A DNA stretch of 5,896 nucleotides, taken from contig CAMOUF010000048.1 of NCBI GenBank assembly GCA_946626395.1, positions 1 through 5,896 on the forward strand. The letters are read 5' to 3'. The notes beneath the pieces are model-generated. The model saw nothing but the letters and a program-made list of their open reading frames with translations. It did not search any database and was not told the DNA's origin. The position numbers were made by a program, and so were the translations under genes. Positions within the stretch are counted from its first letter, which is position 1. Each line of letters starts with the position of its first letter. This DNA is from an uncultured Clostridia bacterium. GTDB taxonomy: Bacteria > Bacillota > Clostridia > Christensenellales > Aristaeellaceae. Below are positions 5,823-5,896 of this stretch, piece after piece.

Positions 5823-5896
5823 ATGAAGCAGGAAAAAGAAGCGTTGACAAGCTATCTCCGGCGTATGTTCTCCCTTCGTGAAGATGCCGCTTCCCA
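5823..5896 (+). CDS. Start of an unidentified protein, 3' partial
   Basis: An ATG at 5823 opens a frame that stays clear to the right edge (24 complete codons), beginning MKQEKEALTSYLRRMFS. AGGAG at 5807-5811 lies 11 bases upstream, slightly far but usable. A GTG at 5811 is in the same frame but leaves no space for a ribosome site. An ATG at 5815 hits a stop after two codons. The visible N-terminus is charged and probably helical, with no signal peptide or membrane segment. The family is not recognisable from this piece. Confidence 0.5.
   Translation, partial: MKQEKEALTSYLRRMFSLREDAAS

Overview
The window looks like chromosomal DNA of an anaerobic, fermentative member of the Clostridia (Firmicutes), probably of the GC-rich gut lineages near Oscillospirales or Christensenellales. 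The evidence is an NAD-linked, multi-subunit [FeFe]-hydrogenase with strong GC preference at third codon positions, a clean AAGGAGG ribosome binding site, long hairpin terminators, and a clostridial-type IS30 transposase remnant. The lineage is an inference from gene types and codon use.

Positions 1-3438 hold the end of a hydrogenase operon. The NuoF-like flavoprotein subunit (hydB/hndC type, cut by the left edge) is followed 22 bases later by the catalytic [FeFe]-hydrogenase subunit (hydA/hndD type, complete, 582 aa). In such complexes electrons pass between NAD(H) at the HydB flavin, a chain of iron-sulfur clusters in both subunits, and the H-cluster of HydA. In the bifurcating versions ferredoxin is a second partner. 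A NuoE-like third subunit (hydC) is expected just upstream, outside the window. A 20-bp stem terminator at 3509-3555 closes the operon.

Positions 3556-4600 have a different, more AT-rich character and contain no intact gene. They hold two large imperfect palindromes sharing a core (GTAACGTC/GACGTTAC), then the remains of an IS30-family transposase on the minus strand. The transposase has lost its N-terminal part, has a one-base frameshift in a run of five C (plus strand), and a stop codon in the readable upstream frame. The palindrome arms look like insertion-sequence ends placed tip to tip, and a segment of about 200 bp between two of them could be a small non-autonomous derivative.

Positions about 4600-5731 hold two damaged plus-strand genes, 10 bases apart and probably once one operon: a DUF308/HdeD-like membrane protein lacking its N-terminal half next to the transposase remnant, and a short-chain dehydrogenase/reductase complete except for an in-frame TAG at codon 43. 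A hairpin at 5764-5805 probably ends that unit. A new, unidentified gene starts at 5823 and runs off the right edge.

Overall this is a well-conserved energy-metabolism operon beside a decaying, insertion-sequence-scarred stretch. I found no convincing novel system. The items most worth a second look are the repeated palindromes, the amber codon in the otherwise intact dehydrogenase, and a serine in the H-cluster L1 motif of HydA.
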